The position numbers and the translations under genes were made by a program. Below are positions 9,100 through 17,049 of a stretch of DNA of 64,000 bases, one piece after another. Within the stretch, counting starts at the first letter, position 1, and each line of letters opens with the position of its first letter. Under the pieces are notes generated by a model, which saw only the letters and a program-made list of their open reading frames with translations, was not told where the DNA came from and made no database searches. This DNA comes from Arthrobacter citreus. Its GTDB lineage: Bacteria > Actinomycetota > Actinomycetes > Actinomycetales > Micrococcaceae. The DNA lies in the NCBI RefSeq assembly GCF_038405225.1, contig NZ_CP151657.1, positions 3,534,001 to 3,598,000 on the forward strand, in the 5' to 3' direction.

Positions 9100-10308
9100 A
9101 TGGACCTCAAACATCTGCCTGCCCGGACGGTGGACGTTGATGCCCCGCGCCTGACCGGCCACGGCGTCACCGGCGCCGTGGAGGAAGCCGGCGCCGCCCT
9201 GAACGGCAGTGTCGCCATGGTGCAGCTGCTGACGCCGGAGGGGAAGCTTCTGGAGGACAGCACATACGGTGCCTACGCCGAACTGGGAGCCGATGAGCTG
9301 CGCGGGCTTTACCGGGACATGTTCACGATCCGCCGCTTTGACCAGGAGGCCACGGCCCTGCAGCGTCAGGGCGAGCTGGTGATGTGGGTTCCGATGACTG
9401 GCCAGGAAGGCGCCCAGATCGGTTCAGGCCGCGCCCTGCAGCCCCAGGACTACGTCTTCCCGACTTACCGCGAGCACGGAGTCGCGCTGACGCGCGGACT
9501 GGAACTGTCCCAGCTCCTGCGCAGGTTCCGCGGGATTTCGCATGGCGGATGGAACCCCACGGAAACCAATTTCCACCTCTACACGCTGGTCCTGGCCGCA
9601 CAGCTGCCGCACGCCGTCGGCTACGCCATGGGGATGTCGCGGGATATCGCCGCGGATCCGCAGCTCCCCGGGGCAGCAACGGTGGCCTATTTCGGGGATG
9701 GCGCCAGCTCGGAGGGCGACGTCCACGAAGCCATGGTTTTCGCCGCATCCTATGATGCGCCCGTCGTCTTCTTCTGCCAGAACAATCACTGGGCCATTTC
9801 GGTGCCCACCGAGGTGCAGTCCCGCATCCCGCTCGCCAACCGCGCCAAGGGATACGGCTTCCCCGGAATCCGGGTGGACGGCAATGACGTGATCGCCGTG
9901 CAGACAGTAACCCGCTGGGCGCTGGAACATGCGCGGTCAGGGAAGGGACCGGTGCTCATCGAGGCGTTCACTTACCGGATGAGCGCCCACACCACCGCCG
10001 ACGATCCCACCAAGTACCGCCTCAGCGCCGATGAGGAGGCTTGGGTTTCCCGGGATCCCCTGACCCGGCTGGAGAAGTACCTGCGCGCCGCCGGCCATGC
10101 CGATGACGCGTTCTTTGAGGCCCTGGCCAAGGAGGGCCAGGAGATGGCGGATAAGCTGCGCGAGGATGTGCTGGCGATGAAGGCGCCGGGCTTCGAAGAC
10201 GCCTTCACTGACGTCTACGCCCAGGCACATCCGCTGGTCCAGGAGGAACTGGACTTCCACCGCCGGTACGAGGCCGGCTTTGCCGACTCCCAGGAGCCAA
10301 CCGCATGA
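9100..10308 (+). CDS. 2-oxoacid dehydrogenase E1 subunit alpha (branched-chain or pyruvate type)
   Basis: This 402-residue thiamine diphosphate enzyme subunit decarboxylates a 2-oxoacid and passes the acyl group to E2. The TPP/Mg motif GDGASSEGDVHEAMVF and the downstream NNHWAISVP are present, and RMSAHTTADDPTKYR is the conserved phosphorylation-loop region seen in BCKDH E1 alpha. Its stop overlaps the E1 beta start (ATGA). In actinobacteria pyruvate is usually handled by the homodimeric AceE, so heterotetrameric E1 genes are most often branched-chain oxoacid dehydrogenases (family knowledge). Substrate is inferred. Confidence 0.88.
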   Translation: MDLKHLPARTVDVDAPRLTGHGVTGAVEEAGAALNGSVAMVQLLTPEGKLLEDSTYGAYAELGADELRGLYRDMFTIRRFDQEATALQRQGELVMWVPMTGQEGAQIGSGRALQPQDYVFPTYREHGVALTRGLELSQLLRRFRGISHGGWNPTETNFHLYTLVLAAQLPHAVGYAMGMSRDIAADPQLPGAATVAYFGDGASSEGDVHEAMVFAASYDAPVVFFCQNNHWAISVPTEVQSRIPLANRAKGYGFPGIRVDGNDVIAVQTVTRWALEHARSGKGPVLIEAFTYRMSAHTTADDPTKYRLSADEEAWVSRDPLTRLEKYLRAAGHADDAFFEALAKEGQEMADKLREDVLAMKAPGFEDAFTDVYAQAHPLVQEELDFHRRYEAGFADSQEPTA

Positions 10309-11279
10309 GCACCATGACCATGGCCAAGGCCATCAACGCCGGGCTGCGGGCCGGCCTGGACAACAACCCGAAATCACTGCTGATGGGTGAGGACATTGGT
10401 GATCTGGGTGGCGTATACCGGATTACCGAGGGGTTGAAGGCAGATTTTGGCGCCCACCGGGTCATGGACACTCCCTTGGCGGAGTCGGGCATCATCGGCA
10501 CCGCCATCGGCCTCGCGCTTCGTGGTTACCGTCCGGTCTGTGAGATCCAGTTCGACGGCTTTGTGTTTCCCGGCTTCAACCAGATCACCACCCAGCTGGC
10601 CAAGATGCACTCCCGCAGTGAGGGCGCCCTCAGCGCCCCGGTGGTCATCCGCATTCCGTACGGCGGGGGCATCGGGTCCATCGAGCACCACTCCGAATCT
10701 CCGGAAGCATTGTTTGCCCACACCGCGGGCCTGCGCATCCTGACGCCGTCCAACCCACAGGACGCATATTGGATGATCCAGCAGGCCATGACCTGCCTGG
10801 ACCCGGTGATCATTTTCGAACCCAAGCGCCGGTACTGGCTCAAGGGCGACGTTGATACCGAACAGCCAACCGGGGACCCCTTCTCCGCCCATGTGCTGCG
10901 CGAGGGCACTGACGCCACCATCGTGGCCTACGGGCCGCTGGTGCCGGTGGCCCTGGCCGCCGCCAAGGCAGCCGAGGAGGACGGCCGCAGTGTCGAGGTG
11001 GTGGACCTGCGCTCGATTTCCCCGATCGATTTTGACACGGTGACCGAATCGGTTAGGAAGACCGGCCGGCTGATCGTGGCCCACGAGGCTCCCACCTTCG
11101 GCGGCATCGGAGGCGAAATCGCGGCGCGGGTCACCGAGCGGGCCTTCCTCTCCTTGGAAGCTCCGGTCATCCGTGTCGGCGGTTTCCACATGCCCTATCC
11201 GGTGGCAAAGGTTGAAGAGCACTATCTGCCGGACATCGACAAGCTGATGGATGCATTGGACCGCTCCTTCGCCTATTAG
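10305..11279 (+). CDS. 2-oxoacid dehydrogenase E1 subunit beta
   Basis: This 324-residue transketolase-like subunit partners E1 alpha in an alpha2-beta2 tetramer. It has MGEDIGDLGGVYRITEGL near the N-terminus, the PLAESGIIGTAIGLAL and EIQFDGFVFPGFNQI segments that build the active-site interface, and a C-terminal transketolase-C domain (DLRSISPIDFDTV). The start overlaps the alpha stop by four bases, which suggests equal expression. A strong hairpin lies directly after its stop, before E2. Confidence 0.9.
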   Translation: MSTMTMAKAINAGLRAGLDNNPKSLLMGEDIGDLGGVYRITEGLKADFGAHRVMDTPLAESGIIGTAIGLALRGYRPVCEIQFDGFVFPGFNQITTQLAKMHSRSEGALSAPVVIRIPYGGGIGSIEHHSESPEALFAHTAGLRILTPSNPQDAYWMIQQAMTCLDPVIIFEPKRRYWLKGDVDTEQPTGDPFSAHVLREGTDATIVAYGPLVPVALAAAKAAEEDGRSVEVVDLRSISPIDFDTVTESVRKTGRLIVAHEAPTFGGIGGEIAARVTERAFLSLEAPVIRVGGFHMPYPVAKVEEHYLPDIDKLMDALDRSFAY

Positions 11280-11284
11280 CGGGC

Positions 11285-11315
11285 CCCGGCGCCGACCCTC
11301 CGGTCCGGCGCCGGG
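11285..11315 (+). terminator. Stem-loop between E1 beta and E2
   Basis: A 13-bp GC-rich stem (11285-11297 with 11302-11315, one bulged C) with a CTCC loop starts six bases after the E1 beta stop. There is no T-run, so it may stabilise the upstream mRNA or attenuate transcription into E2 rather than end it fully. Confidence 0.5.
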
Positions 11316-11391
11316 TTCCCCGTCCGTGAAGCGCGCCGCACCCCAGCTTCACGAACCTCCACAACCTGCCGCATCCAAAGATTGAGACGCC

Positions 11392-12978
11392 ATGACTGAG
11401 AGAACATTCCACCTTCCCGACGTTGGAGAAGGCCTGACGGAGGCCGATATCGTCGAGTGGAAGGTTCAAATCGGAGACACGGTTGCCGTCAATGACGTCC
11501 TGGTCGAGATTGAAACCGCAAAGTCGTTGGTGGAACTGCCGTCGCCCTATGCAGGCACGGTCTCAAAATTGCTGGTCCGCGAAGGCGAGACCGTGGATGT
11601 GGGTTCGCCCATCATCGCTGTCAGCGCCGGTTCCGCAGCGGACGACGGCGGACAGCAGCCGGGCGCTCCCATGACTCCGGCGCCCGTCCCGGCTCCGGTA
11701 CAGGACGATGAACAGCCCAGCGCCTCCCTCACAGGTACAGGCCCCAAAGCCGACGCCGTAAAGCGGCGGCCAAGGGTCAGCCGCCCGGATGCTGCTCCCG
11801 AAGCTGCAGCCTCCGGAAGCGAAGCAGCCAGCGCCCCCAGGAGTGAGGCCCCCGAGGCAGCAGCCCCGGCAGCCCCGGCAGCCCCGGCCGCACCCGCAGC
11901 TTCCAGCGCACCCATAACCTCCAGTGCGCCCACAGCTCCCAGCGCACCCGCCGAGCGTACTGCTCCCGGCGCACCCGCCGAGCGCACTGCTCCCGGCGCA
12001 CCCGCCGAGCGCACTACTTCCAGCGCACCCGCCGAGCGCACTGCTCCCGGCGTAGCTGCCGCGGGCGCCGTCGTGCAGGACACCCTCAGCCGCCTGATCC
12101 AGCGGGTCCTGGCCAAACCGCCGGTGCGCAAGGCGGCCAAGGACCTGGGCATCAACCTTGCTGACGTGCCGGCAACCGGGGCCAGCGGCGAAGTGACCAA
12201 GCAGGACCTGATCAGCTACCAGGCACAGCGGGAATCCGAACAGGACTCGGCGGACACTTTCTGGGCCGGGCCTCAGCAGTCCCGGGATGACCGGATTGAA
12301 CGGATTCCGGTCAAGGGAGTCCGGCGGGCCACCGCGAAGGCCATGGTGGAAAGTGCCTTCACCGCCCCGCACGTCAGTATTTTTGTGGATGTGGATGCTT
12401 CCCGCACCATGGAGTTCGTGAAGCGGCTCAAAGCATCACGCGATTTTGAGGGAATCAAGGTTTCTCCGCTGCTGATCCTGGCCAAGGCCGTGATCTGGGC
12501 GGCCGCCCGCAACCCGTCGGTCAACGCCACCTGGGCGGGCGATGAAATCCTGGTCAAGCACTACATGAACCTCGGCATTGCCGCGGCCACGCCCCGGGGC
12601 CTGATGGTGCCCAACATCAAGGACGCCCAGGATCTGTCCCTGAAGGAACTGGCGCTGGCGCTCAATGACCTGGCGGTCACCGCGCGCGCCGGAAAGACAC
12701 CGCCCGCTGCCATGCGGGGCGGCACCCTCACGATCACCAACATCGGTGCGCTGGGAATCGACACCGGAACGCCCATCATCAATCCCGGCGAAGTGGCGAT
12801 CGTCGCCTTCGGAACCATCAAGCAGAAGCCGTGGGTGCTCGACGGCGAAGTCATCCCGCGCTGGATCACCACCCTGGGCGGTTCCTTCGACCACCGCGTG
12901 GTGGACGGAGACCTCTCAGCACGGTTTATGGCAGACGTAGCCGCCATTCTTGAGGAACCCGCGCTGCTGCTCGAGTAG
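11392..12978 (+). CDS. 2-oxoacid dehydrogenase E2, dihydrolipoamide acyltransferase
   Basis: This 528-residue core subunit has four parts. A single N-terminal lipoyl domain (residues 1-80) carries the lipoylated Lys in [11 protein letters not shown] long Ala/Pro/Ser linker (about 85-225) includes four 9-residue repeats of the PAERTAPGA type. The peripheral-subunit-binding domain comes next (about 240-280; [20 protein letters not shown]). The acyltransferase domain follows (about 300-528) with the catalytic [10 protein letters not shown]. It transfers the acyl group from lipoate to CoA. It lies 112 bp after E1 beta. No E3 lipoamide dehydrogenase gene is nearby, so a shared E3 must serve. Confidence 0.92.
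   Translation: MTERTFHLPDVGEGLTEADIVEWKVQIGDTVAVNDVLVEIETAKSLVELPSPYAGTVSKLLVREGETVDVGSPIIAVSAGSAADDGGQQPGAPMTPAPVPAPVQDDEQPSASLTGTGPKADAVKRRPRVSRPDAAPEAAASGSEAASAPRSEAPEAAAPAAPAAPAAPAASSAPITSSAPTAPSAPAERTAPGAPAERTAPGAPAERTTSSAPAERTAPGVAAAGAVVQDTLSRLIQRVLAKPPVRKAAKDLGINLADVPATGASGEVTKQDLISYQAQRESEQDSADTFWAGPQQSRDDRIERIPVKGVRRATAKAMVESAFTAPHVSIFVDVDASRTMEFVKRLKASRDFEGIKVSPLLILAKAVIWAAARNPSVNATWAGDEILVKHYMNLGIAAATPRGLMVPNIKDAQDLSLKELALALNDLAVTARAGKTPPAAMRGGTLTITNIGALGIDTGTPIINPGEVAIVAFGTIKQKPWVLDGEVIPRWITTLGGSFDHRVVDGDLSARFMADVAAILEEPALLLE
11945..12052 (+). repeat. Four 27-bp in-frame tandem repeats in the E2 linker
   Basis: There are four consecutive 27-bp units (11945-11971, 11972-11998, 11999-12025, 12026-12052), each encoding a version of APAERTAPG. 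They differ at only a few bases. The array lies in the flexible Ala/Pro linker, where length changes are tolerated. Confidence 0.95.
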
Positions 12979-13092
12979 GCGGCGGACGACGGCGGCGAAG
13001 CCGGGGGCCGGGAAGCAATCCGCGGGTGCGGAGTGCCTCACCGGTGCCCGGCGCTGCGCTTCAGCCGCCGGTGACGATACGATCAGGGAACT

Positions 13093-13302
13093 ATGACAAA
13101 TCCCCGCGGTCCCCGGGACCACAGCGGAGCTCCGCGCGTTGACTGGAAGCGCACGCTGATTCTCCTGGCGGCAGCTTTCATCGTTTCGAGCCTGCTCATT
13201 ATCCTGTTTCCGGACCTTGGCACCATCTGGCGCCTGCTGATCATCATCGCCCTGTTCGCCGTCGTCTTTCCCCTCCTGGAGCGGCGCAGGCGGGACCGCT
13301 AA
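13093..13302 (+). CDS. Small two-helix membrane protein
   Basis: This encodes 69 residues: a polar N-terminus (about 20 residues), two hydrophobic helices (TLILLAAAFIVSSLLIILF and LLIIIALFAVVFPLL), and a basic RRRRDR tail that places the C-terminus inside by the positive-inside rule. A CAGGGAA site precedes ATG 13093. Its last four bases overlap the stop of the convergent aminotransferase. Family and function are unknown. Confidence 0.65.
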   Translation: MTNPRGPRDHSGAPRVDWKRTLILLAAAFIVSSLLIILFPDLGTIWRLLIIIALFAVVFPLLERRRRDR

Positions 13303-14591
13303 CCGGCTGCGGCGTCCAGGGCCCGGTGCAGCACCGGCGCCAGCCGCCGGACGCCTTCACGGATGTCCTCCTCCGACACGGCGCTGAACGCCAAACGAAG
13401 CTTGTTGGACGGTTCATCCGACGGGGTGAAGGCAGCCCCCGGAATGAACACGACACCGGCGTCGATGGCCTCGTAAAGCAGGGGATAGGTGTCCACGCCC
13501 TCCGGCATGGTCAGCCACACGAAGAACCCGCCGTCGGGCACCGTCCAGCTCACGCCGTCGGGCAGGTGTTCGGCCAGCGCCTGAAGCATCGCAGCGCACC
13601 GTGCCGCATACAGCACTCGGGAGTCGCGGATGTGCTGCATCCAGTCATAGTCCCGGAGATAGGCGGAAACCAGCATCTGCGTGAGGGGAGACGGACACAG
13701 GACCACTGCTTCGCAGGCAAGGTAGAAGCGGCGGTGCAGATGCTTGGGCACCAGCGCCCATCCCACGCGCACGCCGGGCGCAAAGATTTTTGAGAACGAG
13801 CCCAGATACAGGACGTCATGCGGATTTGCGGCACGCAGCGGCGTCAGCGGCCGCCCGTCAAAACGCAGCATTCCATAGGGATTGTCCTCGAGGACGAGGA
13901 TATTCTCGCGGGCGCAGATGTCGACAATCCGCTGGCGCCGCCCGGCGGCAAGCGTGACACCGCTGGGGTTGTTGAAGCTGGGAATCGTGTACAGCATCTT
14001 GATCGGCTTTCCCTGCTCCCGCAGCGATGCGATCTTCTCCTCCAGCGCCTCGGGTATGAGCCCGTCACCGTCCATCGGAACGGACTGCAGATCCACCTCG
14101 TAAGCTTCGAAGGCGTTGAGCGCTCCCACATAGGTGGGGTCCTCGCAGAGAACCACGTCGCCGGGGTTGCAGAAGACCTTGGCGGCAACGTCCTGGGCTG
14201 ACTGGGAGCCTGTGGTGATGACGACGTCGTCGGGATCGGCATCGAGGATTCCCTCAGCGGCCATGACTTCACACGCCTGGCGGCGCAGTTCCTCCATGCC
14301 CTGGCCGGCTCCGTACTGCAGGGACTCCAGGCCGTGCTCTGCGATGATGCGGCGGGCGGACTCGCCGAGCCCCTCGAGCGGCAGGGAGCGCAGCGAAGGG
14401 CTCCCGCCTGCCAGCGACACGAGCCCGGGCCGGATTGAAATGTCGAAGACATCCCGCACGGCCGACTGCTTGATGTGGAAGGCACGGTCCGAAAACAGCA
14501 CCTCGTGCCGGTGGCTGGATGCGGCTGCCCGTTCCAGCGCCGTTTGGGTCTCCGCGGACTGGAGGCGCGCGGCGGTCTCCTCGAAAGTCAT
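13299..14591 (-). CDS. PLP-dependent aminotransferase, 2-aminoadipate/valine-pyruvate-like (MocR-domain type)
   Basis: This 430-residue fold-type I aminotransferase has LVSLAGGSPSLRSLPLE near residue 60, YGAGQGMEELR, TTGSQSAQDVAAKVFCNPGD, YTIPSFNNPSGVTL, LVLEDNPYGMLRFDG and the Lys of YLGSFSKIFAPGVRVGW. These match LysN/ARO8-type 2-aminoadipate or aromatic aminotransferases, the same fold that MocR regulators carry, but there is no N-terminal HTH here. I prefer ATG 14591 over GTG 14597 because AGGA lies seven bases upstream. It follows the LuxR-type regulator by 47 bp on the same strand, which may control it. Confidence 0.85.
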   Translation of the reverse strand: MTFEETAARLQSAETQTALERAAASSHRHEVLFSDRAFHIKQSAVRDVFDISIRPGLVSLAGGSPSLRSLPLEGLGESARRIIAEHGLESLQYGAGQGMEELRRQACEVMAAEGILDADPDDVVITTGSQSAQDVAAKVFCNPGDVVLCEDPTYVGALNAFEAYEVDLQSVPMDGDGLIPEALEEKIASLREQGKPIKMLYTIPSFNNPSGVTLAAGRRQRIVDICARENILVLEDNPYGMLRFDGRPLTPLRAANPHDVLYLGSFSKIFAPGVRVGWALVPKHLHRRFYLACEAVVLCPSPLTQMLVSAYLRDYDWMQHIRDSRVLYAARCAAMLQALAEHLPDGVSWTVPDGGFFVWLTMPEGVDTYPLLYEAIDAGVVFIPGAAFTPSDEPSNKLRLAFSAVSEEDIREGVRRLAPVLHRALDAAAG

Positions 14592-14638
14592 CCCCACATC
14601 CTAGCCCCACAAGTTCACTTGCAGGCAACATCCGTTGC

Positions 14639-15604
14639 CTAAATCCACCCCGCCCGGTGCGCTTTCACACCTGCCTGGAACCGGCTTTCCGCACCCAGAT
14701 CCTCCAGCATCCTGGCAATATGGCGGCGGCAGGTCCGCACGCTGATGCCCAGCCGCCGGGCAATGACTTCATCCGACTGCCCGGCTGACAGTGCCCGAAG
14801 GATCGAGCGCTGGACACTGCCCAACTGCCCCGGCTGCGGTTCCTCGGCGAGGAACGGCTCGCCGAGTTCCCAGGCGAAGTCGAACATCCGCACGAACACA
14901 TGGATCAGGTGGCGGTCATGGATGACCAGGCCCGCGCGGTCATCCGCGCAGCGCGCGCGCGGGACCACGGCAACCTTGCTGTCAAAAATCACGGCCCGGA
15001 GCGGCATGTGGGGCAGGGTGCGGAATTCACCGCCGGCGGCCGTCACGATCTCCACGGCCCTGCGGGTGGGGACGTGGTCCCGGATGCTGGAATGGTAAAG
15101 CGTCCGGCGCCGCACCCCCTGCTGCAGCATGTCGACATCTTTCTTGACGCTTTCCTCCTGCGCGTCCGCCGTGGCTCCCGGGCCGGGACGGGCCATCAGG
15201 ACGCACTCGGAGGCGGCGCGGGCATATTCGATCAGGACGCTCATCACCTGGCCGGGGTCCTCCAGGACTTCAACGGACGCGTCCAGGGAGACCCGCCGGC
15301 TGGCTTCGGCAAAAACCGGCACCAGGGCCGCCAACTCACGCCGTTTGGCGCCGATCCGGGCCTTCAGGTCAAGGAGTGCGCGCTCGTCGGGGTCCACGAG
15401 CTCAGCCAGGGCAACGTCGGGGGACACCGCCGAGTAGCTGGCCCCATCAGAATTGATCTGCACCAACAGCCGGCGGTCCGTCAGCTGCGCGATGGCAGCT
15501 TCTATGGAGCGCGTGGTGAACCCGAGCGCTTCGGATGCTTGATCAACAGTCCATCCCGGGCTGCTGACAGCGTACCGGTACACAGCGAGGCATATATGGT
15601 CCAC
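14639..15604 (-). CDS. LuxR-family regulator with N-terminal TrmB-like winged-helix region
   Basis: This encodes 321 residues. The N-terminal 65 residues look like a degenerate winged helix (WTVDQASEALGFTTRSIEAAIAQLTDRRLL). The middle (about 100-230) resembles the TrmB/phospholipase-D-like sensor found in Streptomyces-type regulators (RRRTLYHSSIRDHVPTRRAVE, EFRTLPHMPLRAVIFDSKVAV). The C-terminus (about 255-321) is a LuxR HTH (LSAGQSDEVIARRLGISVRTCRRHIARMLEDLG). It sits between the sugar-phosphate isomerase operon and the aminotransferase. It could regulate either; the ligand is unknown. Confidence 0.8.
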   Translation of the reverse strand: MDHICLAVYRYAVSSPGWTVDQASEALGFTTRSIEAAIAQLTDRRLLVQINSDGASYSAVSPDVALAELVDPDERALLDLKARIGAKRRELAALVPVFAEASRRVSLDASVEVLEDPGQVMSVLIEYARAASECVLMARPGPGATADAQEESVKKDVDMLQQGVRRRTLYHSSIRDHVPTRRAVEIVTAAGGEFRTLPHMPLRAVIFDSKVAVVPRARCADDRAGLVIHDRHLIHVFVRMFDFAWELGEPFLAEEPQPGQLGSVQRSILRALSAGQSDEVIARRLGISVRTCRRHIARMLEDLGAESRFQAGVKAHRAGWI

Positions 15605-15686
15605 GGCGCCTGCTCCTCTCGACCCGTTGAGGCTACCTCATGCGCAGGCGTCCGGCGCATGCCTTGAAGGCCTGGCCGGGAAAACC

Positions 15687-15717
15687 CGTACCGCCCCCTG
15701 TGCAGGAGAGCGGTACG
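15687..15717 (-). terminator. Stem-loop after the sugar-phosphate isomerase operon
   Basis: The outer stem CGTACCGC/GCGGTACG encloses an inner CCTG/CAGG stem. It lies about 20-50 bp past the stop of the RpiB-like gene and before the LuxR-type gene on the minus strand. It has no clear T-run, so termination is only moderately supported. Confidence 0.45.
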
Positions 15718-15735
15718 AGCGTCAGGCAGGGATGC

Positions 15736-16203
15736 TCACACGGTTTCATACCCGGTAATCGCGTCCACTTTGCCCGCCGAGGCACTGGCGGGATCGAAGA
15801 CGTAACCGAGCCACTCTTTGGCGAGGCGGCGGGCCAGCTCGATGCCGACAACCCGCTGGCCCATGCACAGCACCTGGGCGTTGTTGCTGAGCACGGAGCG
15901 CTCCACCGAATAGGAATCATGGGCCGTCACGGCACGGATGCCGGGGACCTTGTTGGCCGAAATGGCCACACCCAGGCCCGTTCCGCAGATCAGCAGGGCA
16001 CGGTCTGCCTCCCCTGCTGCCACCTTGCGGGCCGCGTCCACTGCGACGTGGGGGTAGGCGGTGTTTTCCGACTCGGAAACTCCCACGTCCACAACGCTTT
16101 CAACGCGGTCATCCGCCTCAAGGTCCCGGCGCAGGACCTCCTTGTAGTCAAATCCGGCGTCGTCTCCGCCGATGACAATCCGCAGTTTCCGGTTTTCACT
16201 CAT
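15736..16203 (-). CDS. RpiB/LacA-family isomerase, likely D-erythrulose-4-phosphate isomerase
   Basis: This 155-residue protein of the RpiB/LacAB fold has [17 protein letters not shown] at the N-terminus and the catalytic-Cys loop [14 protein letters not shown] (around residues 73-86). The start ATG 16203 has GAGG at proper spacing. Next to a TpiA-like isomerase and a DhaK-DhaL kinase, this is the set known from tetritol and L-erythrulose catabolism, where the RpiB-like enzyme (DerI/EryI) converts D-erythrulose 4-phosphate to D-erythrose 4-phosphate (established for characterised loci). A plain ribose-5-phosphate isomerase remains possible from sequence alone. Confidence 0.85.
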   Translation of the reverse strand: MSENRKLRIVIGGDDAGFDYKEVLRRDLEADDRVESVVDVGVSESENTAYPHVAVDAARKVAAGEADRALLICGTGLGVAISANKVPGIRAVTAHDSYSVERSVLSNNAQVLCMGQRVVGIELARRLAKEWLGYVFDPASASAGKVDAITGYETV

Positions 16204-16254
16204 CATGTCCTCAATTCCTTGCTGGCTGTTTCTGGTCTTGGCTCTCATGCTGGC

Positions 16255-17049
16255 TCAGTTGTTGGTCCGAACGTCCTGTGCCGGTCGGTTTCCGCTGCCC
16301 GTGGTTTCCGCGGCGATGTCCAGCAGACGCAGGTAACCGTCCACCTCCCAGGCGGCACGGCCCACGAACAGCCCGTCAACGTGCGGGATTCCGAGCAGTC
16401 CGGCTGCGTTGTCCGGCGCCACCGATCCGCCGTACAGAAGGCCCGCAACCTGTTCTCCCCAGGCTTCGGACAAGGCGGCAAACGGTTCGCGCAGTTCTTC
16501 GGGGTCAGCAGCGCGGCCGGCTGAACCGATGGACCAAATGGGTTCATAGGCAATCAGCACGCGGGACAGCTGCTCTTCACGCAGCCCTTCCAGTGCCCGG
16601 GCAACCTGCTGCAGGATAAAGCCGGAGGATCCGCCCGCGTCCTTGACCTCCGCGGGTTCCCCCACGCACAGCAGCGGAGTCAGCCCGTGCCGCAGGGCTG
16701 CGGCCACCTTGAGCCGGACTGTTTCATCAGTTTCCCCAAAGTTCCCGCGCCGCTCGGAGTGGCCAATCTCCACCAACCTCGCGCCGGCGTCGGCGACCTG
16801 GGGAACCGAGACCTCGCCGGTCCACGCGCCGTCGTCATCCCAATGGGCATTCTGCGCACCGAGCAGCACCCGGTCATCCCCGTTCAGGACCCCGGCCACG
16901 GCCGAAAGAGCAGTGGCCGGGGGGATGATGAAGGGCTGGACGGCACCAAGCTGCCGCCGGTCCAGGCCCTCGAGCAGCTCGGCGGCGTACCGCTTCGCCT
17001 CCGCGAGGGTCTTGTTCATTTTCCAGCTGGTGCCAACCCAGACGGTCAC
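16255..17049 (-). CDS. TpiA-family isomerase, likely L-erythrulose-1-phosphate isomerase
   Basis: This 264-residue TIM-barrel protein keeps the triosephosphate isomerase catalytic residues: Lys in GTSWKMNKT, His in VEIGHSERRGNFGETDE and Glu in IAYEPIWSIGS. The last motif differs from the canonical glycolytic YEPVWAIGTG loop (SIGSAGR here), as in the tetrose-specific homologues (LerI/EryH). Its ATG overlaps the stop of the DhaK-DhaL kinase gene upstream by four bases. The expected reaction is L-erythrulose 1-phosphate to D-erythrulose 4-phosphate. The glycolytic enzyme is unlikely because tpiA normally lies in a gap-pgk cluster. Confidence 0.85.
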   Translation of the reverse strand: MTVWVGTSWKMNKTLAEAKRYAAELLEGLDRRQLGAVQPFIIPPATALSAVAGVLNGDDRVLLGAQNAHWDDDGAWTGEVSVPQVADAGARLVEIGHSERRGNFGETDETVRLKVAAALRHGLTPLLCVGEPAEVKDAGGSSGFILQQVARALEGLREEQLSRVLIAYEPIWSIGSAGRAADPEELREPFAALSEAWGEQVAGLLYGGSVAPDNAAGLLGIPHVDGLFVGRAAWEVDGYLRLLDIAAETTGSGNRPAQDVRTNN

